A DNA stretch of 58,436 nt. Origin: JBKPNJ01 sp963695705 (GTDB taxonomy: Bacteria; Actinomycetota; Actinomycetes; Propionibacteriales; Nocardioidaceae). The translations under genes were made by a program, and so were the position numbers. The DNA is taken from contig CAVOHB010000002.1 of the NCBI GenBank assembly GCA_963695705.1, forward strand, positions 1 to 58,436. The letters run 5' to 3'. The first letter of the stretch is position 1; the number at the start of each line of letters is the position of its first letter. The notes beneath the pieces were generated by a model, which was not told where the DNA came from, made no database searches, and was given only the letters and a program-made list of their open reading frames with translations. Below are positions 1 to 9,256 of the stretch, one piece after another.

Positions 1-515
1 TGGAGATCGATTGGAAACATCAGAAGCAGGAACGAGCTGCTTTGCCACTGAAGCAGAGGACCTAAGCCGAGAACTAGAATAGCCGAGGCGAAACCCGGGC
101 GCTGGCGGCGAAGGCCAATTGCTGGCATTGCCGGTGACGACATAGGCGAAGCGGGTCTGCGAGACCGCCTTCATGGCGAAATCGTCACTAACAGCGTCGG
201 CGCGTGTCGGCGATGGCACGCCCGCGGTGAGGACGAAGGCGGCCACCAGCGCCGCTGTTGCGGCGTGCCGCCGCAGTGCGGCAAGGCCCGCGCCGAGCAT
301 CCCAACCACGATCGCGTCGATCAGGAACAGCGCCAGCGACGACGACAGCAGGATTCCCCTGAGATCGCGCGGCTCGGCATTGGTGTAGCTCGCATGCCGC
401 GCGCGCAGGGATGATGTGTCGAGCGCTGCGATGCGATCGGCGGGGCGCCAGCGTATTGACGGCGATCGGCCCTTCTGCCGGACCATAGAAGCCCGGTGGA
501 TGATCCGGGGTCGCG
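1..515 (-). CDS. DUF4159 family membrane-anchored protein, partial, frameshifted
   Basis: Internal part of a protein running off the left edge. Read on the minus strand with one frameshift at a C run near 447-450, it gives GPAEGPIAVNTLAP followed by ADRIAALDTSSL, then AEPRDLRGILLSSSLALFLI, a hydrophobic helix, and finally QTRFAYVVTGNAS. This order (end of a BatA-like/VWA region, a PRDLRG motif, a transmembrane helix, then an RFAYVVTG motif opening DUF4159) is the layout I know from rhizobial DUF4159 proteins of about 900 residues. The function of that family is not established. The frame joins the neighbouring STT3-like gene without a stop, which is unexpected and suggests a fusion of unrelated DNA near 515. 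Confidence 0.5.
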
Positions 516-1250
516 CGTGCGATGGCAATTATCGCTGCGAACAAAATCCATCCCGCGCGACGATCACGCGCGAAAACCGCGCGGCGATTCATCACAAGGG
601 CCGTGGCCGTCACTATCAGAAAGAGCACAAGCGGCTCGTAAGCCGAAACCCAGATCGCCACCGCCCAGGCGACAGCGCTCGTGAGCCACCACGCGCTCGC
701 CATATTGGCGGCTTGCAGAGTTTGCGAACTCCACTCTGCGCAAATCGCGATCGTCGACCAGCAGGATCAGCAACGATTGATGATCAGGTCTGCCAAGCTC
801 CGTGCCGTGAACGAGGATGGGGCTGATCGCATATAAAATCAGCATTACCCAGCGATACCGAAATTTCATTCGCCGCGACCACCACCAAAGAAACCAGCCT
901 CCAAGCAGCGCGAGCAATGGCGAAACAAACGCGCCTGCCAGATCGAGTGCATGCGCCGTGAACGGATTTAGGAAAAGCGACAATGCGACGATGAGATAGT
1001 CCAGCGGCGCAGTCGTGTGCGGAGTCGTCCCCTGCGGAAAATTCTCAAACTCATGATGCCGGATGATCAGCCCCGGCTTTTCCCTGACCATCTGGGCACG
1101 CGTCATGCGCGCGTAACAATCCGCATCGACGAAGTAAACATTCCCAGCGACAAAAACGTCCTGATAATTCGCGCAGCGTGTCGCCAGGATTAAGGCGCTG
1201 AGGAGCGCGATCTCAAAAACGATCAGCGCAAAACGTCCGACGCGTTGCAC
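516..1250 (-). CDS. STT3/PMT-like membrane glycosyltransferase, 5' part, frameshifted
   Basis: N-terminal portion of a multi-pass membrane protein (GTG start, helix at residues 8-25). It carries an STT3-like first acidic motif, VDADCYARMTRAQMV, in the first external loop, then FENFPQGTTPHTTAPLDYL and later GRPDHQSLL, which resembles the DHH motif of oligosaccharyltransferases. A frameshift near 760 moves the reading frame to SSQTLQAANMASAWWLTSA and two further helices. In the family these proteins transfer sugars from lipid carriers at the membrane; the substrate cannot be read here. The catalytic C-terminal domain is missing because the frame runs into DUF4159-like sequence near 515. It lies just upstream of tRNA-Ile on the same strand. 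Confidence 0.55.
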
Positions 1251-1295
1251 AGGATCGACAATTACAAATCGACGATCGAAAATCGAAAATTAAAA

Positions 1296-1368
<73 letters not shown>

Positions 1369-1443
1369 ATTTTCATAGGTAAATTTGAACAAAGGAAAAA
1401 GGTTTGTGTCCTATTTTCACGGTGCTATTCTACGGTCAACCTT

Positions 1444-2593
1444 ATGAAACCACGCAAATCCACGAAAACATGGCAAAAAACCCGAAAGCCAAATCTTCTC
1501 CGCCATAAGTCGGGGCGCTATTATGCCAGAGCTTTTGCTGGCGGCAAAGAAGTTTGGAAGTCGCTCAAGACATCGCATTACAGCGTCGCCCAAGCCAAGC
1601 TCGCGGAATTTCTCAAAGAGCATCGCGAGCGCGTGAGCAACGGCAACGGCGAAGTGTCGGCCAAAATGACTTTTGGCGAGGCGCTCAAAATCCATCAGCA
1701 GAATCAAGCCGATGACGTGACGATCAAACCGACAACGCGGCACTACTGGAATCAGATTTTTGTTGCCCTGCTGAAAAGCTGGCCGGGTTTGGCGGATCGG
1801 GAAATCCGGCGCATCACCAAAACGGATTGTAAGGAGTGGGCGCGCGCGTTTCGCAAGGTTGCGTCCCCGACACGGTATAACAACACGCTCGCGGGATTGC
1901 GGCATGTGTTCGAGGTGGCAAAGGACGCAGGGATTATGTATGGCAATCCGGCCGAAAAGCTGGAGCGCGTGCCAGTGCGCGCGAAGCAACTCACGCTGCC
2001 GAGCGGTGACCAGTTCTTGCAACTTGTCGATGCAGTAGAACATGCGGGCGCATGGTGTTCGCGAGATTGCGCGGACTTCGTGCGCGGATTGGCATTCACC
2101 GGTTGCCGAAAAGGCGAAGCCAGTCAGATCACATGGCGCGACGTGGATTTTGATGCTGGCGAAATCGTTGTGCGCGGCGACCCCGAAACGGGCACAAAGA
2201 ATTGGACGAGTTGCGCCGTGTGCCGCTGATTCCCGATGCTCGTGCACTGTTTGAACGAATGCGCGAGCGAACGTCCAGGCGAACCGCTAGACGCAAAAGT
2301 CTTTCGAGTTCGGCGAATGCCAGAAGGCGCTTGATCGCGCGTGCAAGAAGGTCGGCACAGATCGCATCACGCATCACGATTTGCGGCATTTGTTCGCAAC
2401 GCGCTGCATCGAATAGGGCGTGGACATTCCGACTGTTTCGCGCTGGCTCGGACATAAGGACGGCGGCGCGCTGGCAATGAAAACCTACGGCCACTTGCGC
2501 CGCGAGCACAGCATTGCGCAAGCGCAGCGCGTGAGCTTCGCGCCGGTCGCAACAAAGCAGGCCGACGTGATCGCATTCCCAGTGACGGCGTAA
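1444..2593 (+). pseudogene. Tyrosine recombinase (phage-type integrase), frameshifted with internal stop
   Basis: The N-terminal half (about 260 residues) is intact: an Arg/Lys-rich AP2-like start with SGRYYARAFAGGKEVWKSLK, a SAM-like core-binding region, then TGCRKGEASQITWRDVDFD with the first catalytic Arg. Two frame changes between about 2200 and 2320 are needed to continue through LDELRRVPLIPDARALFERM and RPGEPLDAKVFRV to HHDLRHLFATRC (His-x-x-Arg), then an in-frame TAG at 2414, WLGHKD (His) and MKTYGHL (the nucleophilic Tyr). All catalytic boxes are thus present but cannot be translated as one chain. Indels may be sequencing errors; the TAG, where family members have Ser-Gly, is a substitution and hints at true inactivation. 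It would catalyse site-specific integration of the element that follows. Confidence 0.8.
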
Positions 2594-2723
2594 AACCCGA
2601 CGCGATGCGAACCTCCTTAGAAGATTGCCGGCACAGTTGGGCCAGGGGCGGGGGGGCGCAGGTGCTGCGCGTACGGTTCAAGCGTTATCCATCAGCCGGG
2701 CGCGAAAATTTTCACCTTCAAAA

Positions 2724-2930
2724 ATGAAGAAGAAGCGCCCTTTGCATCGCCAGCTGAGCAAAAAGATGAAAAAAAGCCTGACTGGTATTGAGGACGGAAT
2801 GGCTCAATTCTTTGTCGGCGGCGAACGAATGATCGCTGGTTTCATGCATCCCCATATCCATTCGGCCGCGATGGACAGAAGAATACGAGAAAATGAGAGT
2901 GACAGATCTCGCCCGGCGCATCAGAGATGA
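2724..2930 (+). CDS. Small hypothetical protein
   Basis: A 68-residue frame starting MKKKRPLHRQLSKKMKKSL, strongly basic at its N-terminus, overlapping the start of the next gene by 38 bases in another frame. No family is recognised. A longer upstream extension of the frame is low-complexity GC-rich sequence and was not used. It may be a real small element gene or chance coding. Confidence 0.25.
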   Translation: MKKKRPLHRQLSKKMKKSLTGIEDGMAQFFVGGERMIAGFMHPHIHSAAMDRRIRENESDRSRPAHQR

Positions 2931-3784
2931 CTTAAAGGAACTTCTCGCACGAGCTTACCCAACCTCTATAGAGGAATGGCACCAGAGAATCGTGCCTAAC
3001 TACTGGCGGGAGTTTGGAATAACTTACGAAAGCCGTCTTCGTTACCATATAAGCCAGAGCGTTGCGGAGCAGTTGTGCCGCGGCTTGTGGGAGAGGATAA
3101 TCTCGCGAGACAAAACGGTTAGTTGTAAAGCACTTGAAGAATATCAGCGACTCTTGCCGCAGTTTCTTGAACGTGAACCGAGACACGCCGCGATCGAGTT
3201 TGCCTTGATTGCCAAACAGGCAGCGAGTTACCTGGAATATCTTTCTGACAAACGTGGCGCTTTGATGAAGGAAATAGCAGCGAAGTCTGATTTGTGGCCG
3301 GTCAATCTTGGTCTGAGAGTGAAAGTTGTAAAAGGTGAGCCTGTACGCGAAATCACGCGACTCGCCTTCGCCCGCAATTATTTAATCGAGCTTGAACTAA
3401 ACTCGCAGTGCGACTTTCCCAGTGCACAGGGCAGCGGCTCTCACTCTCCATTCAGACTGGCGGCAGAAGAGCTTTATACGACAGATGCTAATGCTCAAGC
3501 ATTATTGTTTTCCAAAGCTTACGCCTTGGGTGAAGCGGTTGTTTGCTCTCACGGTGCCGATGACAAAACGCAATTCACAGGATTGGTGGAAGGTCGCAAA
3601 GATTTACCTGTATGAGAGATGGGACAAAGCGCAGGAAGAATTTAAGCCGCTCATCAAACATCTTGGCTTCAAGTATCCGATACAGTTGAGCAGCAAGATG
3701 CCGTACGAATCAATGGTCAAGAGTCGAGTGATCGATAACGACTTGAGGGATGCATTTATCGCATTGGCTCGAGCTGATTTATAG
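2893..3784 (+). CDS. Hypothetical protein of the integrated element, frameshifted
   Basis: About 295 residues when one frameshift near 3575 is allowed. The first part (MRVTDLARRIRDDLKELLAR ... EEWHQRIVPNYW) is charged and helical; the last part reads WWKVAKIYLYERWDKAQEEF, then KPLIKHLGFKYP and KSRVIDNDLRDAFIALARADL. The two frames overlap around 3425-3615, and the family-like composition switches from one to the other, so a single broken gene is more likely than two. I do not recognise a domain. It has the look of the uncharacterised cargo proteins next to integrases in Verrucomicrobia. Confidence 0.45.
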
Positions 3785-3856
3785 GAAACTGCCGAGAGTC
3801 TCCTACAACTGATTCTTTAGACATTTATTGAGCAGAGTGTTGCCTGGTTTCGCACC

Positions 3857-4106
3857 ATGCGACAAGATCACAGTCAATCAGTTAGTCGCGCGGCATTTAG
3901 TCCATCGGAGTTTGCGGCGTTATTCGGGCGACATCCAAGCTGGGCGTACCGACAATTATACGCCGGGAAGGTTCAGCTATCACTTCGATGGGGACGATCC
4001 TTGATCCCTGAAGCGTGAATTAGAGCGCGTGCTGAGTCTCGCTCAGCCTTACAACCCGAAGCCCAAACCCAAACCTCAAAGCCAGAGTGAGGACGGGCAA
4101 TCATGA
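3857..4106 (+). CDS. Small helix-turn-helix (excisionase/AlpA-like) protein, frameshifted
   Basis: Starts MRQDHSQSVSRAAFSPSEFA, continuing ALFGRHPSWAYRQLYAGKVQ, the pattern of a MerR/AlpA-type winged helix used by excisionases (a 'choose-the-helix' segment followed by a short wing). The original frame stops at 4018, but a neighbouring frame resumes with RELERVLSLAQPYNPKPKPK, exactly where such proteins continue after the wing, so at least one indel lies between about 3980 and 4018. Its stop overlaps the next start as ATGA. The likely role is DNA binding for excision or element regulation; this is inferred from the domain and from the integrase upstream. Confidence 0.5.
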
Positions 4107-4564
4107 GGGGAGCGTCAAACGTAAAACGCGCTCTGGCGTTTGTCGGCGACTTGATGCCGCCGGAGACGGCAAAAACGCGCGCTACGGCTGAGGCTCGTAG
4201 TAAGGAAGGGCGTTTCTACAAGCCATTGCCAAAAGAATTTCGCCACGACGGATTCACTTACAGGCAGATCGCCCGCGAGGGGGACGCGGCAATATATGAG
4301 CAGCGTTGGACTGGCTGCGCGGAGCCGAGCGTTTGTTACGAAGTGATTCGGATTCGCCACCGCGAGGGATTTCAGATCGACGGCAGATTTGTGGAACCGG
4401 CAGAAGTTTATCCAAATTCGGAAGCTTGGGGTGCAGACGGTTGGACGATGCGGGATAAGGACGTCGCATTTCGCAAATTGCGAGAGGTCGTCGTTGAACG
4501 CGGGATTTCGGCGGATGAATTGGCGATACGACTCCTCATTAGCTCGCAAATGGAGGCGGAATGA
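4103..4564 (+). CDS. Hypothetical protein of the integrated element
   Basis: Intact 153-residue protein beginning MRGASNVKRALAFVGDLMPP. Middle part: FTYRQIAREGDAAIYEQRW ... PSVCYEVIRIRHREGFQIDG, which resembles small element proteins of unknown role predicted to contain a beta-rich core. It starts inside the stop of the helix-turn-helix gene (ATGA) and its own stop overlaps the next start in the same way, so three to four genes appear translationally coupled. No function is assigned. Confidence 0.55.
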   Translation: MRGASNVKRALAFVGDLMPPETAKTRATAEARSKEGRFYKPLPKEFRHDGFTYRQIAREGDAAIYEQRWTGCAEPSVCYEVIRIRHREGFQIDGRFVEPAEVYPNSEAWGADGWTMRDKDVAFRKLREVVVERGISADELAIRLLISSQMEAE

Positions 4565-5495
4565 AATCGCCGACGAACAAAAAGCCCGGCACCGCGAGCA
4601 AAAACGGAACGACTTCGAAATTTTTGGCCGCTTACTGTTCGCCAAGTCCATTACAAACTCCTGAACAACCCGCCACTGAACGCAAGTCACGACGAACCGG
4701 AACGAACGCTGGCGTTATAAAAACGACCTAGATTCCTATAACAAACTGAGCGACCTGCTGGTCTCTGCACGCTACTTGGGCCATGTCCCGCTCGCTGCAT
4801 TGGATGACCCGACACGCATCAGCCGGGCGTATGAATTCCTGACCTGGGACTCTATCGCCCAATTTATTCAGGACGGAACCAACGGCTTTCTCACCGGCTA
4901 CCAACGACATCGTCTGGAAGGTCAGCGGAATCACGTCGAGCTACTTATCGAAAAGAATACGCTTATTAACATCGTAGAACCGGTGGCAAATAAGTTCATG
5001 CTGCCGTTGAGCGTCAACCGTGGCTACGGCAACCCGAGCTTGTGGCACAAGATGGAGACGCGCTGGCATAAGAGCGGAGCCGAGCAGTTTATTCTGCTGA
5101 CAATAAGCGACCATGATCCCGAAGGCTTTGACCTGATAGACGACGCGACGCGTTCCTTGCGTGATCTACACGATGTGTCGTTGGAAGTTGTCCGCGTGGG
5201 ACTGACAATGGAGCAAATCGAGGCGCAGGAGGCACCACCAGCCTTCGCCAAGGAAACGTCGTCACGGTTCAAGCAATACGTTGAGCGCACCGGCTCAAAG
5301 GAGTGCTGGGAAGTCGAGGCGCTTGACCCTGAGTTTCTGCAAAACCAGGTGCATGACGCGGTGCTGTCCGTGCTGGACGTGGAGCAGTTGAACGCAGTCC
5401 AGCAACGGCAAGCGATCGAGCGAACGCAAGTCGCTGCCATACGTCGCAGGCTGGGAGTAGCTATGCAGCGCCTGATTGCCGAAGAGGGCATCTAA
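4561..5495 (+). CDS. Toprim-domain protein resembling Spo11/TopoVI-A, frameshifted near the N-terminus
   Basis: An initial frame of 56 residues (MKSPTNKKPGTASKNGTTSK) passes, with one frameshift near 4700, into a long frame starting ERWRYKNDLDSYNKLSDLL. The main part contains LLIEKNTLINIVEPVANKF, then LSVNRGYGNPS and ILLTISDHDPEGFDLIDDA, followed by VVRVGLTMEQIEA. An acidic Glu in one strand and a DxDPxG motif in the next, with RGYxS-like spacing, is the Toprim signature of topoisomerase VI A / Spo11-like proteins. The winged-helix part with the catalytic Tyr of TopoVI-A is not evident, so this may be a Toprim-only relative. Coupled by ATGA to the upstream gene; a second Toprim protein follows. 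Confidence 0.55.
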
Positions 5496-5542
5496 CATGA
5501 ACGACAACCGAGCGGCATCACTCGGTAAGGAGGACACGCAAA

Positions 5543-7000
5543 TTGAGTCTCGAGGTTTCTAAGCTCAGTTGGGCCACGCTCGGACTAGGCGCAATCACCG
5601 AGGGCCACGAGGGCACTGTCCTTTCATGTTTTGAGGAGGTAAAGGGTTCGCTTGCGGGAAACCCCGAGAATGAACTAGCGACTCAGCTTCTGATTAGCCC
5701 CGAAGCAATCGACGAAGCGATGCAACGCGGACTTCTCACGTTTTTGAGGCATCATAATGCCGTTTGCTGGCGCTTCGGCGACGCGCGCAATGGTTGTTTG
5801 CGACGTCTCGATGGCCGCCCGTTCAAGATCAACGGGGAGCGCGTTAAAGCTAAAGCAGAGACGCGAGGCGAGTCATGGCATCGGCTAATCGGATTGGATG
5901 ATGTCGTCGCAAATGATCGCCGCGAAATCTTGTTGGTTGTCGAAGGTAGCAAGGACGGGCTGGCCGCTCTGCATTTTGCCGATGTCGAAGGTCGGCTTTC
6001 GCAGATTGGCATTGTAGTTGCGCTTGGAGCCGGCGTAAAACTGCTCGCCGATGATGTTGAAAAATTTCGCGGTCGCCGCGTGCGAATTTTTGGCGACGCC
6101 GACACGACCGGTCAACATGCAGTATCTAGAGTCGGGAAGCAGCTCTTGCCCGTGGTGAAGGAGGTTCAAACTTTCAGCCTCGCTGGCCTGCATTGTGAGG
6201 ACGGGTCGCTGGTGAAAGACCTTTTTGATCTGACTCGGATTGACTGCGACGACTTTGAAGCGAACCGCGACCTTTGGTCTGTTACGGACCTTGATAGCAA
6301 AGGCGAGCGTGTGACCATCCTTACAAAGGAGCATGAATTTCTTTTCTCTCCCCCTCCTCCTCTCCCTCATGTGTCTCCTGAGTCTCATGGGTTTCCTGTG
6401 TATCCTGTGTCTAGCTCTGAGGAATTGGAAAAAGAGCTTGAGGAATTAGCGCAGCGTAATGCTTGCACCGCCCGCAATACTGCCAGGAAGAGACGCTTTC
6501 AGCTTCTGCGCGACTTGGCCGCCGTGGAGAAACGAATCGGTCGAAAACTCAGTCCCGATGAACTTAGTAAAACGTTTAGTGAGTGGTATTGCGCCTCCCA
6601 GCCACATCTTGATCCAAAGAAGACGCGCGACAATTACTTCGGCTCGTTCTTTGGCGAACTTGGAAAGGTTCGCGTGCCGACAGGCGACGGTGAAGCGTTG
6701 AAGATCGCGCTTGTGCGCGTTTCAATCTGCCCCCTTCCTGAGCTTCCGGGTATGCCGGACGCGCCGGAGAGTTGGCGAAGGCTTGCGGCTCTGCATCGTG
6801 AACTGGCTCGCCAATCCGCAAACGGAATGTACTTCTTAGGTTGTCGCGACGCCGCGAAAGCTCATCCTGCTTTGAACAAGGATTTGGCGAATACGATCAA
6901 TCGTGCACTAGATCGGCTCGGTGTGATCAAGCTCCTGCACGTTGGCGATTCCCGGCCAGGTGGTAATGCGTCGGAGTTTCGTTACCTCTTGCCGCTGTGA
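5543..7000 (+). CDS. Toprim primase-like replication protein
   Basis: Intact, 485 residues. The TTG start is chosen because a strong TAAGGAGG site lies at 5526-5533, nine bases ahead. The Toprim domain spans about residues 125-230: VVEGSKDG (catalytic Glu near 134), VVALGAG, then IFGDADTTGQHAV with the paired Asp residues. An N-terminal region of about 110 residues with GDARNGCLRRLDGRPFKING resembles the segment before Toprim in element-encoded primase/helicase proteins. A proline-rich linker (about 270-290) leads to a charged C-terminal part likely to form winged helices. Probable role: primer synthesis or replication initiation of the integrated element. A DnaG-type zinc-binding domain is not visible. 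Confidence 0.65.
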   Translation: MSLEVSKLSWATLGLGAITEGHEGTVLSCFEEVKGSLAGNPENELATQLLISPEAIDEAMQRGLLTFLRHHNAVCWRFGDARNGCLRRLDGRPFKINGERVKAKAETRGESWHRLIGLDDVVANDRREILLVVEGSKDGLAALHFADVEGRLSQIGIVVALGAGVKLLADDVEKFRGRRVRIFGDADTTGQHAVSRVGKQLLPVVKEVQTFSLAGLHCEDGSLVKDLFDLTRIDCDDFEANRDLWSVTDLDSKGERVTILTKEHEFLFSPPPPLPHVSPESHGFPVYPVSSSEELEKELEELAQRNACTARNTARKRRFQLLRDLAAVEKRIGRKLSPDELSKTFSEWYCASQPHLDPKKTRDNYFGSFFGELGKVRVPTGDGEALKIALVRVSICPLPELPGMPDAPESWRRLAALHRELARQSANGMYFLGCRDAAKAHPALNKDLANTINRALDRLGVIKLLHVGDSRPGGNASEFRYLLPL

Positions 7001-7030
7001 GTGCTCGCCGTTCGATTCCGCTTCCTAAAT

Positions 7031-7136
7031 GCCGAATGATTCGGCACAATTCTCCCCATGATTCCGCTTTTATCGGGCGATTGCGAGGGTAGCGAGCGGA
7101 TTACGGAATAATTCCGTAAATATTACGGAAAAATTC
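7031..7136. promoter_or_regulatory. Cluster of palindromes, putative operator region
   Basis: A 15-bp palindrome GCCGAAT-G-ATTCGGC (7031-7045) follows the primase gene by 30 bases. A 19-bp perfect palindrome TTACGGAAT-A-ATTCCGTAA lies at 7101-7119, followed at once by a third partial copy (ATTACGGAA...ATTCC, to 7136). An isolated ATTCCG half-site is at 7061. The shared ATTCCG/CGGAAT core in one short gene-free stretch suggests binding sites for a dimeric repressor controlling the next gene. No helix-turn-helix gene is next to it. Confidence 0.45.
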
Positions 7137-7157
7137 CATCCATATCTCGTTAGTATC

Positions 7158-7467
7158 ATGCCCGTGAATTGGGAAGTGATTGGTGCAATCGGCCAAATGG
7201 TCGGCGCAATTGCGGTCGTTATTTCTTTGATTTACTTGGCGAGGGAAATCCGAAGGAATGCACGTTTAGCACGACAGTCTTCTGTGGACACCCTCAATGG
7301 GTGGCTCGGGAACTCGCACAGCATCCGCATTTAGCTCAGTTGTTTGATCGTAATTCGTGACCTCAAACTTCTTGAAGGCGCGGACCGCGTAAGCTTCGAA
7401 TGTTTGATGCTGCAGTGGTTTCAGATCCTTCTGCGGAACAGCAAACTAACTGAGCCAAGTAGAGGCA
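7158..7467 (+). CDS. Small membrane-anchored protein, frameshifted and cut by the assembly junction
   Basis: Begins MPVNWEVIGAIGQMVGAIAV, continuing VISLIYLAREIRRNARLARQ: a short N-terminal helix, an I-YLA-IRRN signature and a cytoplasmic tail. This is a common uncharacterised bacterial family of about 150-180 residues (one N-terminal helix, helical C-terminal body). Two frame changes (near 7305 and 7350) are needed to carry on through ELAQHPHLAQLFDR and RDLKLLEGADRVSFECLMLQ. The frame then runs into the homopolymer block, so the C-terminus is absent. Confidence 0.5.
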
Positions 7468-7530
7468 AAAAAATTTTTTTTTTTTTTTTTTTTTTTAAAT
7501 AAAACAAAAAAAAAAAAAAAAAAAAAAACA
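7464..7530. other. Mirrored homopolymer block, probable assembly junction
   Basis: Seven A, then 23 T, a short AAATAAAAC spacer, and again 23 A. Sequence to the left is moderate-GC with Verrucomicrobia-like genes; to the right it becomes very GC-rich at once with actinobacterial genes. A coding frame is cut on both sides. Real chromosomes do not usually change composition at a homopolymer block, so I read this as an artificial join. Confidence 0.8.
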
Positions 7531-7825
7531 TTGCCGGATAGACGATCGACCCTGACGCCGTTGATCCGCCGGAACTGGTACAGCAAGAACGCTGTCACGC
7601 CCATTAGGACCGCAACCCCAGCCAGCGCCACTGCCAGCCCGGCGGTCGTTTGAGCGGCGATCCCGTAGGCGGCGGCGCCACCTGAACCGCGACAGCGGCG
7701 GCCAGTACCGGGTGCAGACCGGCGGGCAGTCGCAGGCCCGCGGCCAGTCGCTGGCGCGCCTGATCCGCCACAGCGAGCTCGGAGCGGGGGTCGCCAGCGT
7801 TTTGCTGCACAGAATGTGTTTCCAC
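7531..7825 (-). CDS. Actinobacterial small membrane protein, cut by the junction, frameshifted
   Basis: GTG start giving VETHSVQQNAGDPRSELAVA, then DQARQRLAAGLRLPAGLHPV, a helix LAAAVAVQVA, one frameshift near 7685, and a second helix region TTAGLAVALAGVAVLMGVTA ending FLLYQFRRINGVRVDRL. This two- to four-helix layout (basic amphipathic lead, paired helices) belongs to a small uncharacterised membrane protein type in Actinobacteria. The C-terminus is lost at the homopolymer block. Upstream, TTGGAAAGTAGTGGGCATAC may be its promoter or operator. Confidence 0.45.
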
Positions 7826-7842
7826 GGCGGAAAGTATGCCCA

Positions 7843-9000
7843 CTACTTTCCAACTTGGCAAGTATCTACTCCGCCGAGTCGCGGTCGTGGTCGCACCGTC
7901 CGGCTCGAGCGGGCACCAAGTTCGAGCGGACCCGCGCGAAAGACTCCGTCGGTTCCTGGGCCTGGTCGTGACCCGGACGACCTGATCTCGGGAACAGAAG
8001 GCATCATGACGACTACCTTGCCGGCCTTGGTGCGGCCTTGCTCGACGTACGCCATCGCTTCGGTTGTCTGTGCGAACGGGAACGTCCTGTCGATGACCGG
8101 CCGCAGCAACGCCGGCGTCATACAGGCCACCGAGCTCGCGCAGCTGGGAGCCGCTGGCCTGCATGAAGAAGAACTCGTAGCGCACATCGATCGCCTTCGC
8201 CTGCTTGCGGACCTTGCGGCTGAGCAGGGCTATGTACGGCGCGCAGGATCGACGGCGCGCCGAGCTGCCTGGCGAACCCGGCGTCCGGTGGGCCGGCTAC
8301 GCCGATGGCGAAAAGGCCGCCGGGCTTCAGCACGGTGAGGGACTTCTCCAGGTTCTGGCCTCCGAGGGAGTCGATCACGAGGTCGTAGCCGGACAGCGTC
8401 TGGGAGTAGTCCTGCTTGGTGTAGTCGATGATGATGTTGGCCCCGAGGCTACTGACCAGGTCTGCGGTGGCGGTGGCTGCGGTGGTCGCCACGATGGCGC
8501 CGAGGTATGGTGAAACCGGATGACCGTCGAGCCGAGGCCGCCGGCCCAGCGTGGACGAGCACCCTCTGACCCGGCTGCAGGTGCGCACGGTCGACCAGGA
8601 TCTGCCACGCGACCAAGGCGACCAGCGGTACGGCGGCGGCTTCCTCAAGCGTGAGCGAGTCCGGCTTGGGCGCGACGTCGTCTGGCCGATCGCGATGAAT
8701 TCGGCGAACGTGCCGATCCGGAGATCACGAGGACGGGCGTACATGTCGTCACCGACCTTGAAGTCTGGCACGTCGGCGCCGACCGCGGTGACGACGCCGG
8801 CCATGTCGTGGCCGAGCACGAAGGGCGGCTTGTACTTGATCAGCCGCTTGAACTCGCCGTTGCGGGTCATCTTGTCCAACGGGTTGATGCTGCGGCGCTA
8901 CTCCGGACGCAGACGCTCAACGTCGTCCTCCAACGAGCCGCGGGATGTCGGCGGCGCGCGGACCGTCCTGGCCGTACTTCTCGACGACGAAAGCCTTCAT
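7843..9000 (-). CDS. NADP-dependent quinone-oxidoreductase-type dehydrogenase (MDR family), multiply frameshifted
   Basis: Starts MKAFVVEKYGQDGPRAADIP behind an AGAGGA site. After a frameshift: SINPLDKMTRNGEFKRLIKY and PPFVLGHDMAGVVTAVGADV, the N-terminal GroES-like fold; then a cofactor region with LGAIVATTAATATADLVSSL, GANIIIDYTKQDYSQTLSGY and DLVIDSLGGQNLEKSLTVLK; last piece LRPVIDRTFPFAQTTEAMAY, VEQGRTKAGKVVVMMPS. The structural-zinc Cys cluster of alcohol dehydrogenases is absent, which fits the zinc-less quinone reductase branch using NADPH. At least five indels are needed. Family-like sequence ends near 7985; the last 45 codons to the stop look foreign, so the true end is probably there. 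Confidence 0.75.
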
Positions 9001-9256
9001 GATCGCGGTCCTCTGGGCTCGGTGCTGTCAGGTCTCGAGGCAGTCCTGGGTCTTCCGGGACGTCTGCGTGGTGCTGGAAGATGCCTCCGTGGCTGGCGTC
9101 GACTTGTGGCAGGAAGACGTATGCAATGACACATCATTCTGGGCGGAGTGACGCGCGCATTTCGCCCATGGCGGCCAACTGAGCGGCCCTAGTCAACGAT
9201 GAGCGTTCGAACATAACCGTCACTATGCGGCGGCAGCCATCACTTGCTCAGACCGC

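Noticed and set aside
7464..7530. T-run and A-run as a rho-independent terminator
   Set aside because: There is no GC hairpin before the T-run, both runs are far too long, and the genes on both sides are cut.
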